A stretch of 64,000 nt of DNA, taken from Phragmites australis (taxonomy: Eukaryota; Streptophyta; Magnoliopsida; Poales; Poaceae). Location: assembly GCF_958298935.1 (NCBI RefSeq), contig NC_084927.1, positions 14,784,001 to 14,848,000 of the forward strand, in the 5' to 3' direction. Shown one piece after another: positions 10,666 through 21,865 of this stretch; position 1 is the first letter of the stretch, and every line of letters begins with the position of its first letter. Made by a program: the position numbers and the translations under genes. The notes below the pieces were generated by a model that saw nothing but the letters and a program-made list of their open reading frames with translations, had not been told where the DNA came from and searched no databases.

Positions 10666-12473
10666 AGGGACGCAGTCCATCTCTGAGAACTTGTCCCCAA
10701 GAATCCCAACGAAGCCTCACCGGGTCGAAAGTCTGAAACAAGATTGGAAAAAGGACCAGCCAAAATCCAAACCCTGGGAGAACATGATGGTCGGGAATGG
10801 CAAAGTCACCAACACCTCGCCCGGCCATCCTTAGCTACCTTGCGTATCTACCATCACCAGAGCCCCAAGGCCACCTCTCTCCAAGAAGAAAACAAAGCCG
10901 GTTACTATCTATGCAAGGTCTCAATACCCCGGTCATCCGAAAAACCAGCCACGAAGAGGGCGAGGAAGTACGGTACGAAGGCACACATACATTCAGTCAC
11001 CCGTTCAAAAGATCCCCTTGCACTCTGATACAGAAAGAGACACGACCGTCCCCAAAGGTCCATATTATATTATTAAACAACTAGTACATCCAAAGGACAC
11101 ATACAAAGAGTGATAGTACAAAGATTGCTATGAAGGAGATAGACCCCGACAGAGCAAACTAGGGGGAGAAAGAGTACAAGGTGACTAGGTCAAGCTATGG
11201 GCCCACAGCAAGGCCATAATCGACCATGAGACACGAATGTCTCACGACTTCACCAAGATCTCCCTCCAGAAGACCGCGTTCACCTCCTACGGGTCCCGGC
11301 AGGGGCCACGCATGGGGTGGCGTATGTGCCTCATCTGCGTCCTACCGCTGCGAAGGCCGATACAGTAGCTGGCTCCCGAGCTGTCGGAGGACGAAGAAGA
11401 GTCCAAGGAGGTCGTTGGCGGGGCCTTCTCTCTCGCCTTCCTAGCCTCCTCCTTCATCGTCAAAGTCACTGTCGTCTCCGCAGACGCCTGCTTCTCCTCA
11501 TCTCTCTCCCCCCGTAGGAGACCCCAGTCCGTCTCCTCATCGCCATCGGAGATATCGATGATCCCAACGGGTGTGACCTCCCAAGCCAAGGGTCGGGCCA
11601 GAGCGGCAGGCAGCCGCCTCCCCTGCAGAGATGGAAGCAGCATGGCCACTGATGCCTCTGCCGATGACCGAAATGGTCTGACTCCCTAAGAAGCTATCAA
11701 GATCATTGACATCTCCGAAGAGGATAAGGAGGAAGACGATGCCATACTCAAGTCAAGGTTAATTGCTCACTCGTAGGGCTATGGAGAATCCAGCCAGGTG
11801 ACCCCAACTTTATACCCGGGCCAAGAAGCCACGTAAGCTCAGGAGATGAAGCAGAACCGACACAGCGGTGTCCCCCATTGAATGCCTGAGGGGACTGTGG
11901 CCATACCTTGGTCGTTCCGCCAACACGTGGCAGCGTTCCACGACGAACGCCTCATTTTCTCGCACGGGCGTCCCATCACATTAATAACCCAGACTCCATT
12001 CGGCACATGACAAGGGCGTGGGCACAAGACCCTAAACAATCCCCCGCATTGTCCAGTCAGAACGCGGCAGTGTCACGTCTCATCCTGCTAGGAAAATGCA
12101 TGGGGTTCCCCGATCCTACACGTAATCTCTACTATGGCGACCTCCAAAGGCAAGAAGAACCATTACCGAAGAAATCCGGATAGCCTGTATCGGCCTCGGC
12201 ACGAACCCCGGAGTGCACCACCTCCATCGACACCCCTCTGGCCCGGGGTCCCGACACCGTGCATGTCAGCTCCAACAGGCTTCGGAGCATATCGCCACCG
12301 CCAGTACACCATCAGCCTTGGGCCTCGCCATCGATGCCCACGGTTCTCGACGAAAAAACTTCTTAAGGACAGGGAATGGCCATCAGGCATCCTTGATACT
12401 ATACCGGGCTGAAGTTGGTTTTCCTCTACATCCTCTCTCCCCAAAACATCGGGGCCTGAGAATGAGGGGGTAC
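10666..12473 (-). other. Tat-1 3' region with antisense ORF remnant
   Basis: The clearest frame is minus 11649-11287: LAWEVTPVGIIDISDGDEET, then an acidic and serine-rich stretch. That composition resembles the middle of the antisense accessory gene of Tat elements (compare 47085-49811). The remaining DNA has only short frames. A purine-rich 'gagaatgaggggg' at about 12456-12469 just before the LTR fits a polypurine tract. Confidence 0.4.
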
Positions 12474-13320
12474 TGTTGGGGAAAAATAAACCAGCCTGAG
12501 AATAATGGTTGAAGATTACTATCCAGGTCCCTCCGGAGCCTTGATCTCCAGACGCTCAGCTAAAGGCCCGACCTCCGAAGGCATCGGGCTCCTTCATGCC
12601 ACCTCTTTGTACCTGCGAAGCCTTCCCATGACTCGGAACCATGCCTGGTCCCTCCGAAGCCTTCGACCTCCAAACTCTCAGCAGCAGGCCTGACCCCCGG
12701 AGGTTGTGGACCCCTTCAGGTCACCCCACCGGCGCCCGGGCGGCATTTCGAAGCCTAAGATACAGCAGGCCTCCGAAGACAATATCAGGGGGAAAATGTC
12801 TCTCCCTGCCACCGACCCGATGTGAAGTGACGAGCGATCAATGCCGATGCAAGTGGTGATATCCTGACACCACAGTGCATTTAAGGCCGCCCTGACACCC
12901 CTGACAGTACGGCGCCGAGCCGCAATTGGCGACCGACTCGCCCCCTTCAGGGGGAGGCACCACAATAGTTATTACGGTGGATATTTATCTCCCAGGTAGG
13001 GTAGAAAGTAGTTATCTGGGATAAGGCACAGTAATTTGGTCAGATCCTAGATATTTGTACATTGTAATAACTTGTATGGCAAGCTTCGCACGGCCCTATA
13101 AATAGGAGCCCTGGTCACATAGGCAAGAGAGGGGAAGGAAAACAGAGGTGAAAAAACACCAAGTCACGTTGTGATACTCCTTCCAGATCGATCCATTTTT
13201 TCTACCATCAATGCATTCATGGTGTTCCATCCTCTTAAACTTCGTCTCCAAGCTTGAGTCTCCTCCTTAGGAGAAACTCTCACCGTACTTGCTGGGGTAA
13301 GACGAACTCTTGCTCCAACA
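12474..13320 (+). repeat. Tat-1 3' LTR (847 bp)
   Basis: Begins TGTTGGGG at 12474 after the polypurine tract and ends CTCCAACA at 13320, giving TG...CA with inverted ends. A TATA box (CTATAAATA, 13096-13104) lies about 215 bp from the end. The last 290 bp align with 2085-2378 with scattered substitutions, mostly transitions. The target duplication cannot be tested, because the left end of the element is lost. Confidence 0.9.
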
Positions 13321-13839
13321 GCAATCTTGCTTGCTGGGTTAGTCTTTGCCACTGTTAATGGAAGACAAAGGCTTAGTCAGATTTGTTTTATATTATGATT
13401 ATAGGTTCTAGCCCCAAAAGTAAAATAAAAAATAAATGGTACCAATCTAAAATTGATCCTCACGATTCACAAGCCAAATTGTACTACAAAATCCCACAAT
13501 CTACAGTCTGGTGGGAAGTAACATCTCCACACAATCCAGGTTATGACAATCCACAACAAAAACAAACAGGGCTTCAACTTAATAAGCCTCTAATAGTCTA
13601 ATTTCATTCATTTGCATCAAGTCTACTAAAAAATGTCGAATATAACCGTTGCATATGTAGTACGATACATGTTCTTGTTTTTTTGCCTTCTCTCCCACCC
13701 TAGAATTATTTTCTCCGACCTACTAACATTTTTGAGCAACTGACATGAGCAAGTAATTATTAGGTTTGTGTTTTTAGATGTATTCAGCATTACCTTATAA
13801 TTTTGATACAAGAAAATTGTTACTGCTTATTTTTCAAGT
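13321..13839. other. Unannotated AT-rich stretch
   Basis: Nothing is recognised with confidence. Short imperfect inverted segments ('gccccaaaag' near 13413, 'caaacagggc' near 13563) could be ends of a small MITE, but no target duplication is clear. Confidence 0.25.
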
Positions 13840-15015
13840 ATAAGGCCTCTAATTTTGTCTCGCCTGGAGCCTCCAAAAGGTCAGGACCGGCCTTAGCAAC
13901 GCCATGGTGGAACACGCTGGTGCCGAAGATGCCAGCACCGGACATCAGGTGATGGAAGGATGGAAGGAGAGTGGTGGCGGATAGTGCGCGGCGGCGGCTG
14001 AGGAGAAGATGTTCGACGAGTTGGGCAGGTTGGTGGCGGGCTTGCTGATGTACTTCAGTACTTAGGGGCGATGGCGGAGATACGGTCAATCTCTTCGCGG
14101 AGGTGCACGTTCTCGAGGCGGAGGTGGTGCTCGTCGAAGGAAATCTCACCGATGACGGTCATGGCGGGGCCGCCGCAGTTGGGGCAGGCAGCATTGGCGA
14201 GCGTGTCCTTATAGCGCGTGTTCTCGGTGTGCAGCTTCTCGTTCTTGGTGCGCAGCTGCGTGTTCTCCTGCCCCTCCTACTGCGTCTGCACACACCAATC
14301 CACACAACGCAACACACTCCATTAGCTCGTAGCAACACAACGCATCACACCATGCATGCATGCATCAATCTCGATCACTACCCATCTGGGTGCGCTTGTT
14401 CTGGAACCAAAACTTGACCTGGAGCAATCCATGCATTCAATTATAACATGGCCAAAGACAAAAGAGGAAACTGCATCACAAATCGCATGTAACAAGGAAA
14501 AGGAAAAGCTTTTCATATATGATGGATCACTACTAATCATAGCTTGTTTTGCTGCATATCTGAACCGAAACAATGGATTTAATCATGCAAAACCATCATC
14601 ATCATCAAAAATTAACTTGTTTATGCTGTCACAGAGCAATCGATCAGATAATTTGTCTATAAATAGGAGACCGATGGTGGATGGAAATGGGCGTACGCTT
14701 CGAGCTCCTGGATCTAGTGCTGGGCGTGGCGGTGGTAGCTTCGAGCTCCTGGATCTAGTGCTGGGCGTGGCGGTGGTAGCGCTTCTTGCGGGCCGCTGCA
14801 GGCTGAGGTCCTCCTCCTCCTGCAGCTCCTAGCAATTGGAGCCACCCAACCCGCCGTCTCCCTCCAGGTTGTCGATGTCGGACTTGCCCTCCATCAACAA
14901 CTCGTCGTGCCACGGGCCACGCGCGTCGCTCTAGCTGGTGGCTGCTTGCTGGCCATGGTGAGCGTGAGGGGGAGGAGGAAAGATGTGCTGCTGGAGGTGC
15001 ATGTCGGATGGAGGG
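13840..15015 (-). pseudogene. HD-ZIP class IV homeobox pseudogene (ROC/PDF2-like)
   Basis: Read on the minus strand: an N-terminal exon (about 15015-14698) with QQHIFPPPPHAHHGQQ, then DELLMEGKSDIDNLEGDGG and the start of the homeodomain RPARKKRYHRHAQH-stop-IQELEA. The helix-3 piece QVKFWFQNKRTQM follows at about 14425-14385. After an intron, the zipper-loop-zipper exon (14286 to about 13880) reads [29 protein letters not shown] and [13 protein letters not shown]. The CxNCGGP loop is diagnostic for HD-ZIP IV. The START domain and most of the middle of the homeodomain are absent. Stops at Q codons (CAG to TAG), a 41-bp duplication and the truncation show it is dead. Intact relatives are epidermis-specific transcription factors. 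Confidence 0.88.
14698..14779. repeat. 41-bp perfect tandem duplication
   Basis: The 41 bases at 14698-14738 are repeated exactly at 14739-14779, inside the homeodomain start of the HD-ZIP IV pseudogene. The two copies are identical, so the duplication is recent relative to the surrounding decay. Confidence 0.95.
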
Positions 15016-15565
15016 AGGACGGAGGTGTGTGGGATGGAAGGAGGAATGAGGAGTTTATGACATATAATTAAACGGAGATTGATATTATTTAGGAATAAAA
15101 TAAGATCTAACTTTGCACGTGTATCATTAGATCAAGTTGGATGGATGTTTGAGATCATCTGAATATACTATAATTGGTGAATTATATAGGAGTATAGATA
15201 TAGATGGAGTTGGGGGACCCTGCGGATGGGGAAAACAAAGCCATCTAGACTCAATAAAAACGTGGTTGTAATCTATATCACTAGTCAACACGTAAGGAGA
15301 CTTCGACTAGCTGTAGATCCCATCTATACTAGCTATGACCCCTTTAATCTGCTTTGAAGACCAATATAAGAACACAGGATGAAGTGTTATTATCCTCCGG
15401 GAGACCTGAACTTGTATAAATCACTGTCTTTCGGTGCTTGATTCGGCAAGAGGGAGTATCCCCTACTTTCATCACGTATTCGTAAGATTAGCGATTTAGT
15501 AATTGCCGACACTTTAGTTTAAGGAATAGAATATATCGATTCATCGCTACCACATTTCTCAAAGG
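15016..15565. other. Unannotated AT-rich stretch
   Basis: No gene or repeat boundary is seen. It may be the former 5' flank of the HD-ZIP IV fragment. Confidence 0.3.
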
Positions 15566-16294
15566 TAAGGATGGCAATCGAGTACTGCGGGTACGGGTAG
15601 TGCTCACCCATACCCATACCTACCAATTTTTTACCCACCTACGGGTATAACCGCGAATGCCCGCGCGCGAAAGGCCGACCCCAAATCCGTCGCCCACGGG
15701 TAGACCCATTTACCTATGGGCCGGGGGCGGGGCGGGGCGAGGCGATGCAGCGGGGCAGCACGGCGAGGCGAGGGGTGGGGCGGGGCGACGCAGTGGGGCG
15801 TCGCAAGGCAACAACGCGACGAGGCAGTGGGGTGGGACTGCGGGGCTAGCTAGGGCGAGGTGACATGGTGAGGCGGCATGACAGGGTCGCACGGAGCGGG
15901 TCGAGGCGGGGTAGTGTGGCGTGGGCTGCTGGGGGTGGATAGGGGGTAGTCTGGGGGCGTCAGGTAGAGGCGTAAAGCAGCGCGCCAACGCTACTACTGG
16001 GTAGCTGGGGGCAGCGTACTGAGCTGCTGGGGGCGGCCGGGGGTTGAAGAGCAGAGTGATGTGGTATTTATATGATGTGCAATGTTAGGGTTTGGAGGAA
16101 TGGCTCACTTATCATAGATCTATACGGGTATACGGGTTTTGTAGGTATGGGTATGCCTTACCCATACCCGTATCCGTTGAGTAATATTTTCTACCCATGA
16201 ACGTATCCGTGGGTACCAAATGCTACTCATACCCTACTCTATTCAGGTATTTACCTGTGGGTAAATGGGTAATCAGGATCAATTGTCATCCCTA
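15566..16294. mobile_element. hAT-like non-autonomous element with TACCC-rich ends
   Basis: The left end 'taaggatggcaat' (15566-15578) and right end 'attgtcatcccta' (16282-16294) are imperfect inverted repeats of the GGATGGCAAT type found in plant hAT elements. Flanks CTCAAAGG and CTCACAAG resemble a worn 8-bp target duplication. Both subterminal regions are rich in 'acgggtatggg' motifs in inverted orientation. The centre (15720-16030) is a G-rich, low-complexity block. No transposase is present. Confidence 0.6.
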
Positions 16295-16299
16295 CTCAC

Positions 16300-17455
16300 A
16301 AGCTAAATCATAATCTCTTTACACACAAAGATATCCAATTTGATTCGAATGCTAAATCAATCTCTTTATACCAAAGATATTTGGTCGAATTTGATTTGAA
16401 TGCTAAATCTCAATCTCTTTACGCCCAAAGATATTGGGTGATTTGATTGCTAAATCTCAATCTATTTAAACCCAAATATATCGGGTTCGATTTGATTTGA
16501 ATGCTAAATCTCAATCTCTTTACACTAAAAGATATTGGGTTCGATTTGATTTGTTTGCTAAATCTCAATCTCTTTACACCCAAAGATATTGGGTCCATTT
16601 GACTCTTTTTTATAAACACCAGTACAACTTGCAGATGCACACATACACTCACATCACCACATGCACGCACTAATATAGCATCTACTAAAAACCGGATATG
16701 CGGAGCTTGAAAATTGATGAAGTCACCATAGGCACCTCGCTGTCGACAGGTACGTCTAACTACTGAAAAAAAATCCTACTTTGGTAAGACACACAAAAAA
16801 GCAAACATGTGATTTAATCTCTGGTGGGTAAGGGTTCCATTGGACTTTAATGCTAAACCAAAATATTTTTACACCCAAAGATACCAAATTTGATTCGAAT
16901 GCTAAATCTCAATTTGCACCCAAAGATACCCAATTTGATTTGAATGCTAAATCTCTCAATCTCTTTACACCCAAAGATATTTGATCCAATTTGATTTGAA
17001 TACTAAATCTCAATCTCTTTACACCCAAAGATATTTTGTGATTTTATTTTATTACTAAATATCAATCTATTTACACCCAAATATATTGGGTTTGATTTTA
17101 TTTCAATGCTAAATCTCAGTCTCTTACACCGAAAGATATTGGGATCGATTTGATTTGTTCGCTAAATCTCAATCTCTTTACGTTCAAAGATATTATGTTA
17201 TTTGATTGCTAAATCTCAAACTGTTTACACCCAATGATGTTGGGTTCGATTTGATCTGAATGATAAACGTCAGTCTCTTTACACCCAAAGATATTGAGTT
17301 TGATTTGATTTGTTCGCTAAATCTCAATCTCCTTACACTCAAAGATATTGGGTTCCATTTGACTTGAATGCTAAATCTCAATCATGATATTGGGTTTCAA
17401 TTTGAGTTAAATGCTAAATGCCAATGCCTTTACACCCAAAGAGAGAATGGATAAG
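16300..17455. repeat. Degenerate 46-58-bp tandem array
   Basis: Some twenty copies of a unit built on 'ctaaatctcaatctctttacacccaaagatattgggt' joined to 'tcgatttgatttgaatg' (split here). Units vary between about 46 and 58 bp and differ by small indels. A foreign block of about 230 bp at about 16605-16835 interrupts the array. Short minus-strand frames across the array are a by-product. The array ends about 470 bp before the first Helitron helicase match. Confidence 0.85.
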
Positions 17456-17921
17456 AGCTGAGAAGTCTTATATTATGAACTTTCAATTCTAAAATTCAAA
17501 TTCTACTACATTGAATGTATAGCTGCAACAATAATTTTGGATCAGCCTTTCTACCCCTTGTACCTACGTCGAGCAGGTACCTTTAAGTAATCACATAAGA
17601 CCTAAACTAATTTTTGATATTGATAAGAGTGCTTATTATAAAGCAATTCTTGCAGTATTTTCATAATTGATTTTTGCATTTTAAGCGATAAAATGGATTT
17701 TGTTGGTGAAGGTAAAATTTGTTGAGAGGTGTGTATGAGTTTGTTAGGGAAATCAATTCACCCTTGTTTTCTTAGTTTTCACAATATGATTTCCTCCTGA
17801 TCTCTTTATCCCATAAAAACTTGGGTTTGATTTGATCTTATCCATGGCACAGTTGTTGAGCAATTTTGTTTCAGATATTGAGCCGCATCCTGGTCCCGGG
17901 TGAGTTCTTTTTTTGGTGTAG
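17456..17921. other. Stretch between array and helicase, nothing recognised
   Basis: AT-rich, with no coding match. It may be decayed Helitron sequence upstream of the helicase segment. Confidence 0.3.
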
Positions 17922-18730
17922 TTGTGCCACCTTTTGGTTTACATATTTCACTTGGCATGCAAATGGCAATTTTTGGGCTCAACGTCGAAATAACTGCATC
18001 AAGGTTGGCCAGTAGCTAATGTTGGGCCTAACCAAGAAGAAACTTTCTATCTGTGTATGTTGTTGCATGTAGTCAAAGGAGCAAAGTATTATTTTGATAT
18101 ACAAACTATTGCTAGTTAGTGGCACCCAACATTCCATGCTACATGTGAGGCATTGGGATTACTTGGTGATGATCGTGAGTGGTCCCATGCTATGGTAGGT
18201 GTAGTACATTGGGCTCTTCCATATTAGTTGCGCTAGTTGTTTGTAACACTACGTTTATTTTGCCAAGTAACAAATCCAAACAAGCTATTTGATGAGCATG
18301 TACAAGAAATGGGAGAGATGACATAAGATACCACACCAATCAGCTAATGCCAAGTATTTCTCTGCCATCACTTGAGCAACATATTAGATCTTATGTCTTG
18401 CTTGAGTTAGACATACTGCTCAACAATGTAGGATATACCCCGGATCACTTACATTTACCGTAGCTCGAGTATCATGCTTCCCTCGTTTTAAGAACAGGCT
18501 AACAATGGAGAACTTGCTTACACTTATGATCATGCATTGAAAAAAAGCAATGGAACCGATCAGCCAATTGAATGCAAACCAAAAATCTATTTATGATGCC
18601 ATAAAGCTCTCAGTTCTAAAAATATGGTCATACCATCTTTGTTTGTGGATATAGAGGAACTGGGAAGATATTTCTATGGAATGCTTTAATCAACAATATT
18701 AGAGGTCAAGGCAAAATAGCTTTAGCAGTT
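17922..18730 (+). pseudogene. Helitron helicase pseudogene, left part
   Basis: Translation in shifting frames gives WHANGNFWAQRRNN, then EETFYLCMLLHVVKGAKYYF, then HPTFHATCEALGLLGDDREW and LFVTLRLFCQVTNPNKLF. These are hallmark motifs of the PIF1-type helicase of Helitrons. The Walker A region appears near 18640-18670 as GYRGTGKIFLWNALINNIRG (normally GTGKT). The frame reaches GKIALAV and is cut exactly at 18731 by the CACTA end. Several stops and indels make it a pseudogene. The helicase would unwind DNA during rolling-circle transposition. Confidence 0.87.
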
Positions 18731-18960
18731 CACTACTGCAGAAACCCTTAACAATGGATGTTCAAAACCTGTCATTGATGGCAATTTTGAACCGCCACTG
18801 ATTAATCGGTACTAATAGTCACTGACTATCAGTGCTGGGTATGGAACTGGTACTGAAATCACTATCAGTGCCAGTTCGTGGATCCAATCGGCACTGAGAG
18901 TACATCTATCAATGTCGTTTTGTATTACCAACCGGCACTAATAAGTGTATCCCGCCCTTT
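18731..18960. repeat. CACTA left subterminal repeats
   Basis: At least six direct and inverted copies of 'cggcactga' / 'tcagtgccggtt'-like motifs lie within 230 bp of the left end. In CACTA elements such motifs bind the element-encoded DNA-binding protein. Confidence 0.8.
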
Positions 18961-19129
18961 TTAAAATCTGGCGGTTGTCGCCAATACCGTGCCCATTTTC
19001 AAATTTTGGTCGTTGCCACCAATAGTATACAACATATTTATAGACATACACATATAAATTTAATTCATGAGATGTCAAGTTTCATCGCAGCATATATACA
19101 TAAGCACATATAAATTTAAGTCATAAAAC

Positions 19130-20990
19130 ATCATATCTCGTCACAGTATATATACACCGTATACATGTCAAGTTTCATTACAACAACGATAAAGAGTTTA
19201 AGGTTTCTTGTGAATCGAAGGGTCTGAACTCTGCCCTTTCTTATTGGATGAAGGTAAAAAAAGAGAGGAGCCAATTTCATGGAACTCGCCGGTTGGACTG
19301 ATGATTTGGTCATTGATGAACACTCTTCTTGATGTATCGTAGGTACACTTTGTATGTGTGTGATTATTACCGTAAGTAGACATAGATTCAATCAAATCAA
19401 ATATTACAAGAGCAATAATGAAATTGTCCGGTTTACCTTTGTAGCAAGTCAATGACATGTTGGTAGGTTTCTTTTGGATTATTTTGTGAGTCATAGACAA
19501 CAATCTTGCTAATATCTAGCTAGATGATAAGGAGGATCCAGTGATAACTGCACATAGGTCACCCGTAGGTTAGTTGGTCCTAATTTCTAAGGATGCATTG
19601 CAAAAAAAGAGTAGAACATTCATGGAGGGAAACACATACCCAAAGTGGTAGGGTAAAAGTATGTATTTCTTCAATTGTAGCTCCAGAATACACTTTAATG
19701 CATAGTCCTTGGTTTTTTATCGGATTTGATCATTGCCGGGTTTACATGATGTGGGTCGATGAATCCCACATGCTGGATGATGTCCATCCTGTATCTTTGT
19801 ACCTCCATTCTACACAAAGAATGAGTTAAGATATTCAATCCAATGGTATAGAAATATATATTGTGAATTATATGTATACGACACTTGCAGAGTCAATAAC
19901 TCAAGATAGACATGTCAAGAGCATCTTACTGGTATGCTCGATACATTTCCTCAAATAATATAAAAATAGTGCCGTCACCGTGGAGAAAATCTCGATCCTT
20001 GTATTTGGCCTCGAACATTTCTCTACCCTCCCTCAACTCCTTCATGTACCTCACAAGAAATTTCTGAAGTTAAATGTCAGTTCGTCCCACACATCTGGCG
20101 CGACCAACAGTTCACCCAGCTTAAATTGCCATCTCTCGACTACTTTTGGTGCCAAGGACTCATCTAGAAACTACTCTCTTATCATTTTGGCATCTTCAAG
20201 AAATCTTTCTAAATTTTGTTCTTGTAGTACCTATTCGATAGAAGACTCCTTCAAGTATTTCTTGCTTTTGATGCGCGCGTAGTCTAATTTACGCTTAGGC
20301 TCAATAGATGTGGCCATCTTCAAGAAAAACTTCTGCGTTTTTGTACGGATTGGTATTGTCTTCTTAGACTCTAGCTTTTGCATCCATTCTTGACACTATC
20401 ATTCACATCGCTCTGGTTTCCTCTTCAGTTTGTTCATAAGGCAACTTCTCAGGTGCTGCCATCTTCTTAGGTGCCATTTGCTTCTGGGATGAACTCAAAT
20501 TCTTAGATCGTGCACGTGTTGTCAACTTTGGAGGGGAGGAGTAGGCTCTCTTGGTGGTGGTGGTGCTGACTTCAAAACGGGAGGAGTTGGCTCTCTTGGT
20601 GGCAGTAGTGCTAACTTCAGAGGGGGAGGAGTTGGCTCTTTTGGTGGTAGTGGTGCTGATTTTAGAGAGGAAGGAGTTGGCTCTCTTGGTGGCGACATCC
20701 ATGAGGGAGGAGTTGGAGATCTTCTTGGTGATGGTGGCGGTGGTGGTGACCATGGAGGAGTTGGAGATCTTCTGTGTGGTAGGTCCGACTCTGCATCAAC
20801 GGAGAGGGGGGCTCGGGGGCTGGCCGTGAGGAAGAAGATGGAGGAGGTCGACGAGGAGGAGTTCACGTGGAGGAGGTTGCTGCGGAGGAGGCCGCTGGCA
20901 TCGGAATCGCATCGGGAGGAGGCGGCGGCCTGCTGCGGGGCAGCGCATCCGGCGAAGGAGCTGCGGCACGTCGAAAGGAGGGGCGGCGCG
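19130..20990 (-). pseudogene. CACTA accessory gene (tnpA / ULP1-like) pseudogene
   Basis: Reading from right to left: a proline-rich repeat segment (PPREPTPPxxKSAPPP type, 20866-20520), a lysine-rich link, then at about 20060-19930 VRYMKELREGREMFEAKYKD followed by IFILFEEMYRAYQ. Next is RMDIIQHVGFIDPHHVNPAM at about 19810-19745. The last two segments match the C48/ULP1-like protein commonly encoded next to TNP2 in grass CACTA elements. Stops and frameshifts are frequent, and the catalytic His-Asp-Cys part is not visible. Its position between TNP2 and the left end fits CACTA gene order. Confidence 0.65.
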
Positions 20991-21084
20991 TCGGGGGTCG
21001 GCGGGGCGGCGTGTTGGCAGGAGTAGCGGCAGGCTGAAATACTGAATAGAGCGAACGAGGAGAGCAGATAAGTGTTGGATATAT

Positions 21085-21265
21085 ATAAGAAGCATCAGTG
21101 TCGGTTCTTGTTGCTAACCGGCACTAAAACATGTATCAGTACCGGTTCTAGAAACCAACTAGAACTGATACATGTATCAGTGCCGTTCAATTTACCAACC
21201 GGTACAGCTATGTGTAGTATCAGTGCCGGTTGCTACTTAGAACCGGCACTAATAATTATTTTTCC
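21085..21265. repeat. Internal cluster of CACTA subterminal-type motifs
   Basis: Eight or so copies of 'tatcagtgccggtt' and its complement occur here, 5' of the accessory gene and about 2.4 kb from the left end. It may be a promoter-proximal binding cluster, or the end of a second CACTA whose terminal CACTA has been lost. Confidence 0.7.
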
Positions 21266-21865
21266 CTAGAAATATTCTTCTATTGTTAAATTCGACTGAA
21301 AACTTGAAAAAATCATAGAAAAATTATTAGAGTTGAGAAAAATATGAAACTAAATTTGTTGATTTTGTATTACTGTTGCCTAGATGATAAAAATACATGC
21401 ATGCATGAAATGTGCACAGAATTACCTTTATTTCATTAATAAGTCCATAATTTGTTAATTTCGTAATGAAATTATGAAATATCCATTAAAAAAACGTGAG
21501 AAACCAATTATGTTCTTAATTTTTCATACTCTTTACAGGAAAATCAATGTTAACCACTTATTCTTGGTTAACTTTTTAATTTTTAGCTCTTCATTTGATT
21601 TTCTCCTTTGAATTCTATTGGAATTATAACCAATTCGAAAATGCACAAATTTAATAATATAAATTTCCAACCAGAGAAAAAAGTGGTGTCACATAAGTCC
21701 GATCGCCTAGTCCAACGCTCATATCATAGCTTTCAAAAAGTTACTGTTCACCTTACATGTCCTCGATACAAATTAAAGGTTATCCTAAATTTATACAAAT
21801 TTCAGCAAATACATGAAAGCTGCTTTCATTAAACGATTAATGCTTCGTTATGGTCACGATGTATA
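21266..21865. other. CACTA interior, AT-rich, nothing recognised
   Basis: Lies between the internal motif cluster and the Sirevirus LTR. No coding match; presumably CACTA intergenic or 3' sequence. Confidence 0.35.

Larger units (their letters stand above)
2085..13320 (+). mobile_element. Tat-1: decayed Tat-lineage Ty3 retrotransposon
   Basis: A right LTR (12474-13320) and a left-truncated copy of the same LTR (2085-2378) flank gag, protease, RT and RNase H pseudogenes followed by a long non-coding 3' region full of tandem repeats. The protease motif (DGGSSTDLL) and the long 3' region with antisense ORF traces are typical of Tat-type elements. No second RNase H or integrase is found after 6247, so it could only move in trans. 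A 1.6-kb solo LTR of another family is nested at 6643-8256. Many stops look like C-to-T decay. Confidence 0.85.

Noticed and set aside
15657..15988. Gly/Ala/Arg-rich frames on both strands
   Set aside because: Low-complexity G-rich core of the hAT-like element.
16419..17381. Short minus-strand frames with repeated RLRFS-type peptides
   Set aside because: Translations of the satellite-like units.
20551..21026. Plus-strand Val/Glu/Arg-rich frames opposite the CACTA accessory gene
   Set aside because: They are the complement of the proline-rich coding repeats; the minus strand has the recognisable downstream motifs.
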